Assembly: GCA_030035585.1 (NCBI GenBank)
Contig: CM057473.1
Span: forward strand, 9,164,501-9,228,500
From: Dugong dugon
Lineage: Eukaryota > Chordata > Mammalia > Sirenia > Dugongidae
Reading direction: 5' to 3'
Length of the DNA stretch: 64,000 nucleotides
Shown piece by piece: positions 1 through 10,116 of this stretch. The stretch's first letter is position 1. Each line of letters opens with the position of its first letter. Both the position numbers and the translations under genes were made by a program. The notes under the pieces are model-generated. The model made no database searches. It was not told the origin of the DNA and was given only the letters and a program-made list of their open reading frames with translations.

Positions 1-1319
1 GCTGCCATACAGTGAAGCAAAAATACTTGATCCGAATTTCTTGCTCATATGTTTCAGGTAATCTTGACCTTCTTTTCTCCTTTCTTCCCCTGTTCTGAGA
101 CTATACGACAACTTGTTCTTCTGAAAGAGCCAAATAATTGTGATCAGAAGCTCCTAGACATGTGAGCAGAAACACAATGCTTCCTAAGACGTAGGTTGGG
201 ATTCACTCATCGGCATTGGCCCAAGTTGGAAGTGTATTCCTCCTGTGGAAGTGAGGGTGGAAGACAGGGAACAAATTTTGGTAAATAATAATTGAGTCTA
301 CTTCCTTCAGCTTTGTCTACCACTGCATGAGGTGCTGGAGATTAAAAAAAAAAAAAAGAAGAAGAAAAGAAATGCAGTGCCATGTGATAAATGCTGTAGA
401 TTAGAGATGTATGAAAAATGCTGAGGAAACAGCATACAGGAGACAAGAAAATCAGTGCCATCCTGGAGCAGAGCAAGTCTGTTTCCACTTAATCAACCCC
501 CATCACTATCCCCACTCCCTGCCTGGCCCTGTAGTCAGATGTTTTCCTCCCCCCTTTGCATCCCCTCCCCACACTGTTCCCTTCCCCAACTAAGCAAATA
601 TAGGCTTGTGGGAGCACAGCAACACTTTTACAAACCTTCGGTACTAATCAAAAGACTAATGGGAAAAGAAATTTCAATGACCACAGCAAATTGGTTGAGC
701 AATCACTTACTTCACACCCCTGAGCTAAACGTCTACTCATGCAGTGCCCAAAGTAAGAAAAATATTATTGATAGAGAATAGCGTAAATCAGCAAGAGAAC
801 CCGGGGAGTCAACTTTTCTCACACATGGAGTAAGTTAGTAAAATCACCTAGAACTTCCGAGCTCACATTCAAGTCCAGTCTTCCGCTTCCCAAGAGGTGT
901 GTCAGGGATTTAGCTTTTCCTCTCCAAGTTGTATTGTTTCCAGACCTGCTTCTCACCTTTAAGCAAACATTTCTACTTCCTGTTTAATGAACACACGTCT
1001 TTGGAGATAATAACTGGAAATCACAGTGTTTTTGTGTGTGTGCGTGTGGGGGGTGTGTGTATGTGTGTGTCATCAGTCTTGATGGTTAATACATCAGCTT
1101 ATTACAGTTTAAGAAATAATAGCAAAGAGTGTGAAAAATAATGTGCATTCATAGTCGTATGTGAAATTTTTAATAAAATATTATTACATATCTTTGTTCT
1201 TAGTTATGACTTTTTCATCGGCTGCATTGTAAAGTTGGTGAATTAGACTACAAAATTATTAAATTACAGATGCATCTCAGGTGAAGGCTTCAACCTAGGA
1301 AGGCAGAGAACAAACAGTT
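1..1319. other. Non-coding DNA, no gene seen
   Basis: No gene or clear interspersed repeat is visible. The stretch holds an A-rich tract near 344-371 and an impure (TG)n tract near 1031-1070. Short frames here have no recognisable protein similarity. Confidence 0.5.
1031..1070. repeat. (TG)n microsatellite, interrupted
   Basis: TG dinucleotides are interrupted by CG, a six-G run and TATG. A simple repeat with no sign of function. Confidence 0.8.
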
Positions 1320-1480
1320 ACTGAGTGTGTATCAGACAGGATACTATCTTCCAAGCTCACGTCTTCATTGAGAATAAGTACAATTGACTCCACTTTTAAG
1401 CTCAGAAAACGTTCATATCTAGTAAGGGACAGAAAAGCGGTTTGAACTCAGAGAGCTCTGGGTCCAAAACGTTGGCTTTT
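1320..1480 (+). repeat. MIR-like ancient SINE relic
   Basis: The end of this stretch, around 1430-1475, reads like the MIR segment 'AGTAAGGGACAGA..GGTTTGAACTCAG..CTCTGGGTCC'. Upstream there is a decayed 'GAGTGTGTATCAGACAGGATACTATC' section in the same order as in MIR. Divergence is high, as expected for an old element. Confidence 0.45.
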
Positions 1481-2677
1481 TGCATCATCCCGAGTGCTCT
1501 TCTTCACTTGTAAAGATTCATTTGAACAATATGCAGCAGCTGCAGCTATTGTAAGAGTGGGCATTTTTTTAAATTTAAAATTAATTTGCTTCCCATCAGA
1601 TGTTAAGCTGTGCCTAGTATGCTGATCAGGACTGTGCTGTGAACATTTTAGTATGTAAGAAATTCAGATATAATAGAAATATTTTTGAAATATCATCATA
1701 GCTACAATGGGAGTTTTCACTCAGGGCTTAGCATGCATATTTTACTTTTTCTGTGGCCGTATTTGAATGTATTTTAGTATTACTTTTTTGGCAATACATC
1801 TCCTGAAAGGCAGGTACTTTGTTCTATGATTCTGCTCTCTCTGAAATGACCTGGACACAGCAGTAAGAAGACACAACATTTATTTTCTTCCTTGTATGTG
1901 TTTGAAAGTAGCTGTGTCTGTATGTGAGCATCACTGAGTAATTTGCCCTGTAGCTCCTCCCTTTTCAGTTTGGTAATGTAACTCTTGATGACTATGAGGT
2001 TGGTAAGTTTAGACAGTAGGGAACAGGTTCATAGGAAGCAACCAGAGAAAAATCACAACTGTGGGATGTTTCTAGCGTGACTGAAGGATGTTTTACTCTT
2101 GCATACTGACTTCTGAGACAGGAAAATGGACACGGGACATTGGAGAGCTAGAAAGAGAGATTTTCACGGTGTTCAGGTATCTGGCTCTAGATCTTACGTA
2201 AAGAAAGCAGAAACTATTGAGTTCTGCTCAGAGAATCTTATACAAGCAGAAGATGCTAGGGGATTATAACAACCTTGCCTTATCTTGGAATTCCAATTTT
2301 CAACCCAAAAGTCATTACTTTATTTCAGTCCTGGAGAGAGAAGAGATAATTTCCATCAGGCCTCTGTTCAGCTATAAAACCTGAACAGAATAGATGAAGC
2401 AGCTACCTGAGGAGTATGAAAAAATCAATAATAATACGAAGATTAGGGAAAAAGACCAGAATTCTCAGTACCACTGAACTTTAAGTGGGTTTCCTCTTTT
2501 TCCTTCAGTATTCTTTCTCAGAACTCAACATAGCCAGAAATTGCAAGTGCACACCCTAATATAGACAGAGAAATTGCTAATAGCCCATAATAAATGTCAA
2601 GTCAAGGTGTTGGCAGGCCTGATTCCTTCTAGAGATTCAAGGGAAGAATCTGTGTCCTTGCTTTCTTCAGCTTCTAG
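1481..2677. other. Non-coding DNA, no gene seen
   Basis: AT-rich DNA with no frame, repeat or RNA gene that I recognise. Confidence 0.5.
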
Positions 2678-2686
2678 TGACCACCT

Positions 2687-2850
2687 GGAGCCCTGGTGGC
2701 ACAGTGGTTAAGAGTTAGGGCTGCTGACTGAAAGGCTGGCAGTTCGAATTCACCAGCCACTCCTTGGAAACCCTATAAGGCCTTTCTACTGTGTCCTACA
2801 GGGTCGCTATGAGTTGGAATAGACTCGATGGCAACACTTTTGGTTTTTGG
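2687..2850 (+). repeat. AfroSINE copy, short type
   Basis: The copy starts GGAGCCCTGGTGGCACAGTG, carries the tRNA-like B box GGCAGTTCGAATTC, and ends in the RTE-like tail 'GGGTCGCTATGAGTTGGAAT' followed by TTTTGGTTTTTGG. An imperfect 10-bp target-site duplication flanks it: tgaccacctg at 2678-2687 and tgaccatctg near 2852-2861. Confidence 0.9.
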
Positions 2851-2861
2851 ATGACCATCTG

Positions 2862-3408
2862 TCCTCCTTGACTTGTGGCCTTTTCCTTTATCTTCAAAGT
2901 GCACCACTCCAACAGCTTCCGTCATCACGTTGCCTTCTGTCCCTTTGATATCATGCTTCCTTTTGAAAAAAAACCCTGTGATTACATCAAGCCCACCTGG
3001 AAAACACAGAATACCTTCCCATCTGAAGATTTTTGATCGTATGTGCAAAGTCCCTTTTGCCATATAAGGTAAAGTTCACAGGCTCTGGAGATTTGGAGTG
3101 GACATATGGGGAGGGCATTATTCAGCTTAATACACGTATAGCAGTGCTTCAACAGAAATTTTAGCAACAAATGCTTATATTAGAAAGAAGAAAATTCTCA
3201 AAGCAATAATCTAAGTTGACCCGTTAAGAGTCTAGAGAAACAAGAGCAAAGTGAACCCAAAGCACAAAGAAAGAAGGAGATGATAAAGATATGAGAAGAT
3301 GTCACTGAAGTTGAAAATAGAAATCAATTAACAAATCAGTGAAACAAAAAAAAACCCTGTGGATATTTTGAATATTAATGTTTTCAACAATTTAATATCT
3401 TCTAGATA
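2862..3408. other. Non-coding DNA, no gene seen
   Basis: Overlapping short frames occur on both strands at 2870-3170, but none shows a recognisable protein. No repeat was identified. Confidence 0.4.
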
Positions 3409-3555
3409 CTTTACGTACGATATCTTATTTAATTAAAACAACAGTCTTATGATAATTTTATTCTCATCTTACAACTATGAAAACTGAGGCTTAGAAAGGT
3501 AGAGTCACTTACCAAGTGTCACACAATGAAGGTACAAGGGCTGAAGCCACAGTCT
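3409..3555 (+). repeat. MIR-like ancient SINE relic
   Basis: The order 'TTATTCTCATCTTACA', 'GAAAACTGAGGCTTAGAAAG', 'GTCACTTACCAAGTGTCACAC' is the core and 3' part of MIR, with substitutions and small gaps. Confidence 0.65.
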
Positions 3556-3867
3556 GTTTTCTTACTTAGTACCTGACATTGACCTGATGAATTCATTCCC
3601 TTCGTCTGCTTTTCCCCCAGAGGAATCCACAGGAGACCACAGCAGTTGTGAGGATGGGGGATGGGTGGTCCTCAGTTCTGAGCCTCACTTCCCAGCCCAT
3701 GCTGTGTCACACAGCAGGAATGTAGGACCTCATTCTAGACCATTTACTTTGACAATTGGTGGTGTGTCACTTAAATCCTTGATTTTCACTAGCTGAAAAC
3801 TGTCCAGTAAAGAAGTGAAGATGTCTTATCTCTATATTAAAACATCACACCATCTATCCCTCTAAAT

Positions 3868-4114
3868 GTTTGCTTCGGACACATCATTTGGAGGGATCAG
3901 TCCCTAGAGGAGGACGTCATATTTGGTGAAGAAGAGGACCAGCAAGGGCATGGGAGAGCATTGGTGGGATGGATTGACCCATTAGCAGCAATGATGGACT
4001 TGAACATGCCTGTAATTGTGAAGATTATGCAAGACCCATCAACATTTTGCTCTGTTGTACATAAGGTCACTATGAGTAGAAGTCAACTTGATGGCAACTA
4101 ATAACAACAACAAT
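3868..4114 (+). repeat. RTE-type LINE 3' end
   Basis: It begins within '..TTCGGACACATCATTTGGAG' and runs through the RTE 3' region to 'CACTATGAGTAGAAGTCAACTTGATGGCAACTAATAACAACAACAA' (broken here only by spelling). The tail ends in the AAC/ACA repeats typical of RTE1_LA. The middle differs from the autonomous RTE 3' end and resembles the copies at 35395-35642 and 43893-44342, so it may belong to a deleted, non-autonomous subfamily. It is 5'-truncated, as usual for LINEs. Confidence 0.75.
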
Positions 4115-4439
4115 CCCGCAAAAAATGACCATTGTGAAATTACTGACAACCACTACCCAACCCAAACTGGAGGTGATAAAAAGATAATTCAGATAATTGT
4201 ATAGAAATAAAAAACTGAGAAACATCCTTTCACAAGATAAATGGTTCATTATAAACTATACAGATGCCCACCTCCAAGCACCTTCCTGTTTACTAAAATA
4301 TCTGAATAGATTTTTTTTTCCAGGAAGCTCACACAACATACCACAAAAGACATTTGTAATTGTTTTACCAAAATAAGATTGTTTTCCATACTTTTCAGAA
4401 ACTCACCTTTATCATTCAAAATGCTTCTAAGTCAATTGC

Positions 4440-4840
4440 TGTATTTTTAATTAATTATTTTCAAATGGCTTCATGTTGTTGATGCTCTTTCATTTATTCT
4501 ACTTTTCTTCTATCAATTTTGTTGTTGTTGTTGTTGTTAGGTACTGTCTAGTCAGTTCCGACTCATAGCGACCTTATAGGACTGAGCAGAATTGTCCCAT
4601 AGGGTTTCCAAGGAGCAGCTGGTGGAATCGAACTGCTGACCTTTTGCTCTTAACTAGCATGCTACCAGAGCATTTATTTTATATATTTCTTTACCACCAT
4701 GAACAATGCTGCAGTAAATGTCCACGCACTTTTCTCCTTTTACGTAGGTGCTTTCTAATCCTATAAATTCTATAAAATCAAATTTGAGGGATAAAATTGA
4801 GATTGTATGAATTTACTTTAAAAAATATTTTTTAGCCTAC
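4440..4840 (-). repeat. Old L1 fragment split by a SINE
   Basis: The right half reads 'TTTACCACCATGAACAATGC' then 'TGCAGTAAATGTCCACGCAC', the reverse complement of an old L1 3' segment. The left half (4440-4520) fits the same element. The AfroSINE at 4521-4670 sits between them. Assignment to L1 is by resemblance only. Confidence 0.45.
4521..4670 (-). repeat. AfroSINE copy, minus strand
   Basis: It begins with a (GTT)n run, which is the reverse complement of the AAC-repeat tail, then continues 'GTCAGTTCCGACTCATAGCG' and 'TTTCCAAGGAGCAGCTGGTG'. The tRNA-like head is shortened near 4650-4670. Confidence 0.85.
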
Positions 4841-5118
4841 AATTTCAGGTCCTCCAAATTTCCATAAAACGCTCTTTTATCACACCTAAAGCTCCTCTCT
4901 TAAGTGGTAAAGTCCATAGGGCATACGAACTTATTGACATCAATATTCCACATACAGCTAAGTACAAAACAGACTATCAATTTACCTTTTGTGAATAATA
5001 GACAAATCTTAGAAATCATCAGAAATGGTGTAATAATAATAATGATAAAACAAAACCAATACACTCTTAATTACAGTTAGGTGAAAATCTACATTTCAGA
5101 CTAAAAACTACCTTTAGA

Positions 5119-5146
5119 TATGAATGGCAACTAATAACAACAATCC
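5119..5146 (+). repeat. Orphan RTE/SINE tail fragment
   Basis: 'GAATGGCAACTAATAACAAC' followed by AATCC is nearly identical to the tail of the RTE copy ending at 4114, but no RTE body precedes it. It may be an extremely 5'-truncated insertion. Confidence 0.4.
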
Positions 5147-5219
5147 ATAAAAATGCAATTTCTCATGTAAGGTTGAGTAGTTTATACCTATTCTTATTAC
5201 TATTATTCATAGAGGTATA

Positions 5220-5385
5220 AAAAACCAAACCAAACCTGTTGCTGTCAAGTTGATTCCAACTCATAGCGACTCTATAGGACAGAGTAGAACTGCCCCACAG
5301 GGTTTCCAAGGAGCAGCTGGTGGATTCAAACCACTGACCTTTTGGTTAGCAGCCAAGATCTTAACCACTGTACCACCACGGATCC
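5220..5385 (-). repeat. AfroSINE copy with perfect 13-bp TSD
   Basis: A full-length minus-strand copy runs from A-rich tail (AAAAACCAAACC..) to head (..ACCACCACGGATCC). The target-site duplication tcatagaggtata is perfect at 5207-5219 and 5386-5398, which fixes both ends. Confidence 0.95.
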
Positions 5386-5398
5386 TCATAGAGGTATA

Positions 5399-6550
5399 GA
5401 GATGTCACAAACTTTAGGAAATTCCCCACATCTGTTAAAGGACAATGGATGATTAACACACATTTATACAACAATTCTTATGGAAGGTTGTTTTTCCCAG
5501 ATAATTCTTCATTCTCCACTGGAGGAAAAAAAAGAAAAGAAAAGCTCCCTTATTTAATCTGGGAGTAAATCGAAAGAAGAAAGTGGCTGGAGAAAAAGGT
5601 ATAAAATAGGCCTAGATTTCAGAGAGCATAGACCGTTGGGTTTTGGACTGCGGTGACTTTTTGTTTCAAGTAGAATGAGGAGGAGTTTGAGCTAGGATCA
5701 AGGAAGCAGAGATAATTTAAGGGTAAAGAGAATGGACAGTTGTGCTGGGATGCTCACTATCTTTTGCCACAAAGCATAGGCGTGGAGGTTTCACCTTCTC
5801 ATCCCAAGCCTACTGAGAGGTTTCAATAAGCGCACTGGACAAACTTAACAGGTCTTCTATCCTGTGGGAGACACAGCGCTGACTCGTGCCTGAGGAAGAC
5901 AAAGCATCCTTGGCAGCAGAGTAGAAGCTGCAGCTGGAAAGTAGCTGCACTTCCAGCTGGGAACAGACAGGTCAAAGTGCATGAATCCCAGGGACTGAGT
6001 TTGAAACCTGCAGAAGGAACATCACCTAGAGGTCACCAAAAAGAACGCCTGCCAACGAAGACAGCCTCCTTTCGCAAAAAGATTACAACAGGAAGTTGCT
6101 CCTGGGTCAAAAGCTGAAGGAGATCCATAGTGGCCAGGCAATGGAGAGGCATTACTCACATAATGGAAGCTGTAGTCTATTGTTGTCTAAGGAAACCAAC
6201 AAGGTGCCTTCAAGGAACTCATAAAAATACCCTATAAGAGAAATCACAACTTTAAATACCTACTAAGTGGAGGAAGTATGAAGACTGCAGGTAGTGGTAT
6301 CAGTCAAGCAGTAACTCTCTTGGCTTCCGATCTCATCTTTCCTCCCTTCACACCAACCCTAAAGGGACTGGCATCTAGCATAGGGGAAGAACTGAGTGAT
6401 AAGGAGAGTGAAGTCCACCAGACTTTTTTTTTTTGATGGCTAGAATCCCTCCTGAGCTATCCCTTAGCTGGAAGAGGAATGGAAAGCAAAATTATTTTGA
6501 ATAAAGATAAAAATACCAATTAACACATGTGAAAGGATACTCAAAAAAAG
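5399..6550. other. Non-coding DNA, no gene seen
   Basis: About 1.15 kb with no supported gene. It holds an A/G-rich patch at 5524-5545 and a T10 run near 6425. No repeat family was recognised. Confidence 0.45.
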
Positions 6551-6712
6551 AACCAAAAAAAACACAAACTCTTTGTTGTCGAATCAATTCCAACTCATAG
6601 AGACCCTATAGGACAGAGTAGAACGGGCCCATAGCGTTTCCAAGGAGCAGCTGGTGGAATCAAACTGCTGATCTTTTGGTTAGCAGCCAAATGCTTAACC
6701 ACTGTGCCACCA
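6551..6712 (-). repeat. AfroSINE copy, minus strand
   Basis: It starts with the A-rich tail complement, passes 'GAATCAATTCCAACTCATAG' and 'TTTCCAAGGAGCAGCTGGTG', and ends at the tRNA-like head 'CTTAACCACTGTGCCACCAA'. Confidence 0.9.
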
Positions 6713-6989
6713 AATGGACACTATAATTTACTAAAATGAGATTGTGTTCTCAACTTAAAGTGACTATAGAACTTTCTCTTATTTAAGAGTGACCAGAAAT
6801 TCATGGGGTCCTCTCCAAGCTTCCATCTAGTGACAGAGAAAAATTTTCATTCCCTGTACAAGTTTAAAGGGACAAATATATAGAAGTTCTCTACTACATC
6901 TAATAAGTCCTACTTGGAAATCAATATACCGATTACATATGTATATTTGCTCTCTTTCACCATGATGGCAGAATCCCAGAAATCAACGA

Positions 6990-7246
6990 TGTCTTAGGCT
7001 GGGCTCTCTAGAGAAGCAAAACCAGTGAAGTATATATGTATACATTCACAAGGAGGGAGGAGGATAGAGAGATTTATATCAAGGAAACGGCTCACACCGT
7101 TGTAGAGGCTGGATCCCAAGTCCAAGGGTTAGGCATCAGGCTGGAGGCTTCTCGTGGCTCACATAGCTTCAGGGGCTGACAAACCCAAGATCATCAGGTC
7201 AGACGGCAGGCTGCTGGCTCAAGTCCCAATGGTTTAGCAGAGGATA
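6990..7246 (-). repeat. ERVL-type (MLT2-like) LTR, 3' part
   Basis: It starts 'TGTCTTAGGCTGGGCTCTCT' and continues 'AGAGAAGCAAAACCAGTGAA' and 'GGAAACGGCTCACACCGTTG', which is the reversed 3' end of the LTR family also present at 16905 and 25821-26842. It breaks off near 7246, where LINE sequence begins. Non-coding. No internal retroviral region is present. Confidence 0.75.
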
Positions 7247-7249
7247 TTT

Positions 7250-8133
7250 CTACGTATGTATTTGTACGTGCTGCAAGATATCCATGTATATAGCAGAGCA
7301 CACAGGCAGCAAAGTTATGAAGACCCTTTTGCCATAGCAAACACCTTGAGGGACTGAGTCACTGGGCTTGAGGTCTTAGGACCATAGTCTCAGGGGACGT
7401 ATAGGTCAATAGTTCATAAAGATAATGTTCTACATCCTACTTCGATGAGTAGCAAGTGGAATCTTAAAACCTTGTGAATGACCATCTAAGATACAACTAC
7501 TGGTCTCTTCCAATGTGGAGCAAAGAAGAGTGAAGAAAATCAAAGACTAAGGGGAACAACTAGTCCAAAGGACCAATGAACACACAAACCACAACCTACA
7601 CTAGCCTGGGACCAGAGGAACTAGATGGTGCCTGGGTACCACAACCAACTACTCTGATCAGGATCACAATAGAAGGTCCTGGTTAGAGTGGGGAAAAAAA
7701 TGTAGAACAAAATTCCAATTCATAAAAAAGCTCAAACCTACTGTTCTGATAGAGACTGACGAAACCCCTGAGACTATGGCCCTTAGATACCCTTCAAACC
7801 TGGAACTGAACCCACTCCTGGAGATCTCTTTTCAGCCAAACAATGAATAAACCTATAAAGTGAACGGTAATACCCATGAGGAATGTGCTCTTCAGAACAA
7901 CCAAACGAGACCAAAAGGGCAGCATTTGCCCAAAACCAAAGTTTAGAAGTCAGGAAGGGGCAGGAAAGTTGGGTGAATGGAAGTGGGAAACCCAGAGAGA
8001 AAGGGGATAGAGTGCTGTCACATTGAGGGGATTGCAACTCATGTCACAAAACAAAACATGTATAAATTGTTGAATGGGAAACTAATTTGCTCTGTAAACT
8101 TTCACCCAAACCACAATAAAATGTTAAAAAAAA
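7250..8133 (+). repeat. L1-family 3' UTR (elephant-type)
   Basis: The text matches my recollection of the elephant-lineage L1 3' UTR: 'GATAATGTTCTACATCCTAC', 'GGCCATCTAAGATACA'-like words, 'AGAACTAGATGGTGCC'-like words, and a terminal 'TTTCACCCAAACCACAATAA' with AATAAA before a short A tail at 8113-8133. No ORF2 is included, so it is a 5'-truncated copy. The short frames inside are not genes. Confidence 0.7.
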
Positions 8134-8330
8134 GTTGGTATTTAGTTGATTCTGACATGGCAACCTCATGTGTGTCAGAGTGGAACCATGTTCCTTAGGG
8201 TTTTCAATGACTAATTTTTCAAAAGTAGATTGCCAGCCCATTCTTCAGAGGTGCCTCTGGGTGGACTCGAGATTGTAAATTTTCAGTTAGCAGTCAAGCA
8301 TGTTATCCATTTGCACCAGCCAGGCACAAC
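8134..8330 (-). repeat. AfroSINE copy, older long type
   Basis: It belongs to the subfamily with a middle block 'GGGTTTTCAATGACTAATTT' and 'AAAAGTAGATTGCCAGCCC', ending at the head 'CATTTGCACCAGCCAGGCAC'. It abuts the L1 poly-A tail, so it may have inserted into that tail. Confidence 0.8.
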
Positions 8331-8335
8331 TCTCC

Positions 8336-8364
8336 TTATATATGTATATATCTACATATATATC
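8336..8364. repeat. AT-rich simple repeat
   Basis: TATATATGTATATATCTACA-like alternating purine-pyrimidine tract between two SINEs. Confidence 0.7.
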
Positions 8365-8365
8365 A

Positions 8366-8529
8366 TAAAAAACCAAACTCGTTGTTGTTGAGTTGATTCT
8401 GACTCATAGCGACCCTCTTTAGGGTAGACAAGGTAGAAAACCCCATAGGGTTTTCAAGGAGCAGCAGCTGGATTTGAACGTCCAACCTTTGATTAGCAGC
8501 CAAGCTCTTACTGTGCCATCAGAGCTCCT
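8366..8529 (-). repeat. AfroSINE copy, minus strand
   Basis: A-rich tail complement, then 'GAGTTGATTCTGACTCATAG', 'TTTTCAAGGAGCAGCAGCTG', and the head 'CTTACTGTGCCATCAGAGCT'. The middle has extra bases compared with other copies. Confidence 0.85.
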
Positions 8530-8540
8530 AATACATATGA

Positions 8541-8549
<9 letters not shown>

Positions 8550-8582
<33 letters not shown>

Positions 8583-8595
8583 ACACACACACACA
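8550..8595. repeat. (CA)n microsatellite
   Basis: About 22 CA units with one TA interruption at 8578-8579, next to a (TA) tract at 8537-8549. Confidence 0.95.
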
Positions 8596-8599
8596 TATG

Positions 8600-9590
8600 A
8601 TTAACAAGAGCGTGCCATTCAAGGCAGTATGTATCTAATGGAGCCTGTTTGTAATTCTCTGTTAGCAGGGCTCTCTTCCTTTCATGGATATACACACAGC
8701 CAACTCTTTGAATTTCTTTAGAGTTTCACTTTTAACCCTTTACTACTTACATGAAGCTACATTTGGACTTTATCAAGATACGGAATCTCTTAATATTCCA
8801 CCACTTTTTTTCCTGGTTTTCCCACTCTCACAGACTGATTTCTTGATACCTGAGCTTGGCCCAATCATCTATCATTTTACCTACACTCTATCCTGGGATC
8901 TGACTTCCTGGTCATCTTATTCCAGACTCACACCTGCCGAGTTAAACCCTAAAATGCTGATCAGTCTAGTCATTTGCTTTCGATTTATCCATTCCCTTGA
9001 GTCTAAACATTGCTCAGGAATATTTCCTCAGCTTGCTAGTTGACACCATTTCAAGTTTTAATTCAATCTCAACTGATCCCTCAATATTTCTTATCATGTT
9101 ATTTATGCAAAACTCTAATCATATCTCTTATCAAACCACTAAAACTCCACTAATATCAAAGTGCCCCGTAGCTTTTAATAGCTGTTCTACTTTTACTTAT
9201 CTGGGAAAAATGAATAGAAGCCTTCGTCTAGAAATACACCCTGGTCAAGCCAGCATTTCACATTGCTCCATTTGTCTTTCTTCTGTCTATTGCCTTCTAA
9301 TGTTGACTTTCTTTGTGCTATTTCTCCTTCAGTTATATACTTCTATAGTTATTGTTTTCATTCTTACGTGGGTGGCTTTCTTTCCCTAAGGGGGGAGGGG
9401 ATTTTGCCATCCCAGGGTGCATTTGCCAATGAATGGAGTGATTTTTGCTTGTTGGATTGGGGAGGGGATGCTATTGATATCCAGTGAAGAAAGGGCAGAA
9501 ATGCTGCTAAACATCTTACAATGTACAAGACAGCCAGCAACCTCTACCCCAGTCCAACAACAAAAAATTATTAGGTCTAAGAGCGATAAA
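8600..9590. other. Non-coding DNA, no gene seen
   Basis: Frames of 119 and 130 codons at 8684-9389 overlap each other in different phases. They resemble no family I know. No SINE, LTR or RNA gene was recognised. Confidence 0.45.
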
Positions 9591-9592
9591 TA

Positions 9593-10064
9593 GATGGATG
9601 GATGGATGGATGGATGGATGGATGGATGGATGGATGGAAGGATGGATGGATGGATGGGTGGGTGGGTGGGTGGGTGGGTGGATGGATGGATGGATGGAAG
9701 GATGGATGGATGGATGGGTGGGTGGGTGGGTGGGTGGATGGGTGGATGGATGGATGGATGGAAGGATGGATGGATGGATGGAAGGATGGATGGATGGATG
9801 GGTGGGTGGGTGGGTGGGTGGATGGGTGGATGGATGGATGGATGGAAGGATGGATGGATGGATGGGTGGGTGGGTGGGTGGATGGGTGGATGGATGAGTG
9901 GATGGAAGGGTGGATGGATGGATGGATGGATGGGTGGGTGGATGGGTGGGTGGGTGGGTGGGTGGGTGGATGGATGAGTGGATGGAAGGATGGATGGATG
10001 GATGGGTGGGTGGGTGGGTGGGTGGATGGGTGGATGGATGAGTGGATGGAAGGGTGGGTGGGTA
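9593..10064. repeat. GGAT/GGGT tetranucleotide array
   Basis: About 470 bp of GGAT units are interspersed with GGGT blocks and rare GGAA and GAGT variants. The GGAA variant recurs at 9637, 9697, 9761, 9781, 9845, 9905, 9985 and 10049, giving gaps of 60, 64, 20, 64, 60, 80 and 64 bp, all multiples of four. This is a higher-order pattern built by repeated duplication. Open frames of 99-155 codons (Met-Asp-Gly-Trp repeats) in all three forward phases are artefacts of a 4-bp repeat with no stop codon. Confidence 0.97.
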
Positions 10065-10116
10065 GTTAGGTAGATAGCTAGGATGATGATAGATAGGTAG
10101 ATAGATAGATAGGTAG
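10065..10116. repeat. (GATA/GGTA)n tail of the array
   Basis: The array decays into TAGATAG, GATGATAGATAGG and TAGATAGATAGATAGG units, a further tetranucleotide variant. Confidence 0.85.

Noticed and set aside
2687-2850. tRNA gene call from A and B boxes in SINE heads
   Set aside because: The cloverleaf is incomplete and the boxes sit in repeated elements of about 160-220 bp; the same applies to the tRNA-Gly-like head at 29803-30137.
9594-10069. Three overlapping Met-Asp-Gly-Trp repeat ORFs up to 155 codons
   Set aside because: A 4-bp repeat without stop codons is open in all three phases. There is no non-repeat coding sequence around it.
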